Part shown: positions 4,776 to 6,275 of the stretch, in pieces
Numbering within the stretch: position 1 is the first letter of the stretch
Layout of the letters: each line of letters starts with the position of its first letter
Source of the DNA: Patescibacteria group bacterium
GTDB lineage: Bacteria > Patescibacteriota > Patescibacteriia > UBA9934
Reading direction: 5' to 3'
NCBI GenBank assembly: GCA_030916555.1
Contig: JAUPWK010000004.1
Location: forward strand, 1 to 6,275
DNA: 6,275 bases
Program-made: the position numbers and the translations under genes
The notes under the pieces: generated by a model
What the model was told of the DNA's origin: nothing
The model's input: only the letters and a program-made list of their open reading frames with translations
Databases searched by the model: none

Positions 4776-6008
4776 AGCAATACTCTCTCCCGCCAGGTGA
4801 CCAGCAGCCCATGAAGCCTGAAGGTTGAAGCCGCCGGTGAATCCATCAACGTCGAGAATCTCTCCGGCAAAATATAAGTGCGGACACACATGTGACTGCA
4901 TGGTGGTCGGGTCGACCTCCGAGAGTGTTACCCCGCCCGCAGTAACAAACTCATCTCCAGCTCCACGTTGAACAACGTGAAGCGGCACTGCCTTGAGCCA
5001 CATACAAACCTGGTGATACTCCCGTTTCGCTATTTGATTTGCGCGTTTTGACTCAGAAATCCGTAATTGCGTCACCACAACATCTGCAAGCGACTTTGGT
5101 ACCAGCATGCCAAGTACATTCACAAAGGCCTTATTGAAATGCTGCTCGGCCAGTGCCTGAAGACGTCCATGAAGCTGATCAAAGGACTCCTCCGGAAAAA
5201 GATCAAGAGTGACTTCAAGAGGATTTTGCTTATCGTACTTTTCAAAAGCTACAAGCGCAGACAAAGCAAACACCGCTGGACCGCTCACGCCTTTATGCGT
5301 AAACAGGAACGGACCAGTGAATTTTTGTTTCGGAGTAGTTTTAGCAGTGATTGTCGCCTGCTCAAATGACAGTCCCGATACCTGAGCCGGCCACGTTTCT
5401 GAAGTAAAAAATGCATTAAGGCTTGGCGCAAGCGACGTAATACTATGCCCAAGTGATTGTGCGAAGGCATAACCGTCCCCCGTCGAGCCCGTTTGTCGAT
5501 ACGCTTGACCGCCCGTTGTCAAAACCAGCACATCAGCTTCAAGTGGAGCTAGCTGCTCTTTTGTAAAAATACGAAACTGCTCCCCCGATTTCTCAATCTT
5601 GATGACGGAAGTTTTTAATAAGAGGTGCATCCTTGGATCAATAAACAATTTTTCAAACACGCCCACAATATCTTTGCCATTATCAGACACCGGGAAAGCG
5701 CGCAGGTCAGGCTGCACTTTTAGAGGAACACCGTGATCTTCAAACCAGTCGTAAACCGCCTTGGGCGGAAAAGCAAACATGGCCGAGGTTAAAAATTTCT
5801 CACCCCGCGGATAGCGGCGCAAGACTGTTTTCACGTCTTGAATGCCGGTAGTCACGTTACATCTCCCCCCTCCGGAAATAATCACCTTCTTTCCCAGCCC
5901 GTCATTCCGATCAAATAAAAAAATCTCCACATCACTCCGAAGTTCTAAAACTCTGGCTGCACACATCATGCCCGCCGCACCTCCACCAATAATTGCAATG
6001 CGTAACAT
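4743..6008 (-). CDS. BaiN/HI0933 (YhiN)-family FAD-dependent oxidoreductase
   Basis: This full-length flavoprotein of 421 residues is close to the usual 390-420 for the family. The N-terminal Rossmann motif IAIIGGGAAGMMCA (4-17) binds FAD. The family signature GKKVIISGGGRCNVTTG (39-55) follows directly. GDGYAFAQSLGH (178-189), the beta-domain segment TGPFLFTHKGVSGPAVFALS (231-250), FVTAGGVTLSEVDPTTMQS (354-372) and the C-terminal FAD signature LYFAGEILDVDGFTGGFNLQ (378-397) are all present. Such proteins are cytoplasmic. The group includes enzymes named for bile-acid dehydroxylation (BaiN) or RdsA/YhiN, but the substrate of most members is unknown and none should be assumed here. The start ATG at 6008 puts the FAD motif at the expected place; no Shine-Dalgarno sequence is seen upstream. 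Its end overlaps the convergent Cache-like gene by 33 bases. It could be read through from the right-edge gene if the hairpin at 6037-6063 is leaky. Confidence 0.96.
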   Translation of the reverse strand: MLRIAIIGGGAAGMMCAARVLELRSDVEIFLFDRNDGLGKKVIISGGGRCNVTTGIQDVKTVLRRYPRGEKFLTSAMFAFPPKAVYDWFEDHGVPLKVQPDLRAFPVSDNGKDIVGVFEKLFIDPRMHLLLKTSVIKIEKSGEQFRIFTKEQLAPLEADVLVLTTGGQAYRQTGSTGDGYAFAQSLGHSITSLAPSLNAFFTSETWPAQVSGLSFEQATITAKTTPKQKFTGPFLFTHKGVSGPAVFALSALVAFEKYDKQNPLEVTLDLFPEESFDQLHGRLQALAEQHFNKAFVNVLGMLVPKSLADVVVTQLRISESKRANQIAKREYHQVCMWLKAVPLHVVQRGAGDEFVTAGGVTLSEVDPTTMQSHVCPHLYFAGEILDVDGFTGGFNLQASWAAGHLAGESIALTLGSTEHKV

Positions 6009-6036
6009 ATGTTGCTTAGTCTAACATAAAGGCAAT

Positions 6037-6063
6037 GGGAGCCATCCGGCATGGACAGCTCCC
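6037..6063 (-). terminator. Possible terminator hairpin after the right-edge gene
   Basis: GGGAGC (6037-6042) pairs with GCTCCC (6058-6063). Inside it, TCC (6045-6047) can pair with GGA (6053-6055), or CCAT with ATGG in a competing fold. On the minus strand the stem is followed by ATTGCCTTTATG, only a weak T-run. It lies three bases past the stop of the leftward partial gene and about 28 bases before the start of the oxidoreductase gene. It may be a modest terminator or only a transcript-stabilising hairpin. Confidence 0.45.
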
Positions 6064-6066
6064 CGT

Positions 6067-6275
6067 TCAAACGACTTTTCCGTTGATGATGTCCCAGCGC
6101 AACTCCTCGAGCTCAGTCCGCGACCAGCGCCTCCCGGGCTGCATGACCACACGCACAAAGATCACTGCCTCCGTGGGCGTAAGGTGGCCGAAGAAGTTGT
6201 GCCAGGCTACGTGAACGTCTTCCGGGAGCGTGACGAGATTGGACACCTCTTTGCCGCCACGACACCGCGGCTTCA
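6067..6275 (-). CDS. Partial gene, C-terminal part of an HNH-nuclease-like protein
   Basis: A leftward open frame enters from the right edge and ends at TGA (6069-6067), giving the last 68 residues of a protein. The visible part opens with KPRCRGGKEVSNLVTLPEDV (1-20) and continues HVAWHNFFGHLTPTEAVIFV (21-40). The pattern RxRGG, N-L-V-x-L-P, then H-x-x-W-H-x-x-FG and LTPxEA resembles small HNH-type proteins (HHxxPRSRGG...N...P...H..WH..F) that I recall as common in Patescibacteria. Asn12 and His21 or His25 would be the N and final H of the motif; the first His pair would lie outside the window. A basic Arg/Trp tail follows (RRWSRTELEELRW, 48-60). G+C is high (about 67% in one sampled line), like the gene at 1948-2520 and unlike the oxidoreductase beside it. 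That this is a coding frame is likely; the HNH reading is moderate. Confidence 0.7.
   Translation of the reverse strand, partial: KPRCRGGKEVSNLVTLPEDVHVAWHNFFGHLTPTEAVIFVRVVMQPGRRWSRTELEELRWDIINGKVV

Noticed and set aside
5067..5369. A 100-codon rightward frame inside the oxidoreductase gene.
   Set aside because: It lies antisense to a well-conserved flavoprotein. The product is a Lys/Arg-rich string typical of shadow frames.

Overview
The window looks like a chromosomal piece of a Candidate Phyla Radiation (Patescibacteria/Parcubacteria-type) bacterium. This is inferred from three things: a DUF5671 membrane protein (a family I associate mainly with that group), short surface-anchored cohesin/Ig-like proteins, and small compact genes often lacking a clear Shine-Dalgarno sequence. 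TGA acts as a normal stop (the oxidoreductase gene and the right-edge partial gene both end with it), which argues against the recoded Gracilibacteria/SR1 lineages. No tRNA, rRNA, CRISPR array, transposase or phage gene was seen.

Layout. Positions 25-54 hold a perfect cUUCGg-loop terminator serving a leftward gene (81-1010) for a five-helix DUF5671 membrane protein with a pilin-like C-terminal domain. A short divergent promoter region (about 1011-1077) separates it from a rightward gene (1078-1872) for a DUF62/SAM hydrolase-like protein whose expected catalytic Asp and Arg appear replaced. Positions 1880-2576 form a self-contained, very GC-rich single-gene unit. It has a consensus -35 inside an inverted repeat, an extended -10, a strong ribosome binding site, an unrecognised 190-residue protein (1948-2520), and two stacked hairpins, the second a textbook terminator.

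Immediately after it a new promoter starts a two-gene rightward operon. It encodes a secreted, membrane-anchored cohesin plus Ig-like protein (2595-3869) and, 3 bases later, a Cache-like sensor with two membrane anchors and no cytoplasmic output (3873-4775). The latter overlaps tail-to-tail by 33 bases with a leftward gene for a BaiN/HI0933-type FAD oxidoreductase (4743-6008). The right edge holds the 3' part of a leftward, GC-rich gene (6067-6275) whose product resembles the C-terminal half of a small HNH-nuclease-like family.

How it fits together. Three proteins point to the cell surface: the pilin-like membrane protein, the cohesin protein and the Cache-like protein. The last two are almost certainly co-expressed. 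The GC-rich unit at 1880-2576 and the right-edge HNH-like gene differ in base composition from everything else and are the most likely acquired or specially expressed elements. Of these, the 190-residue protein is the best candidate for something undescribed.
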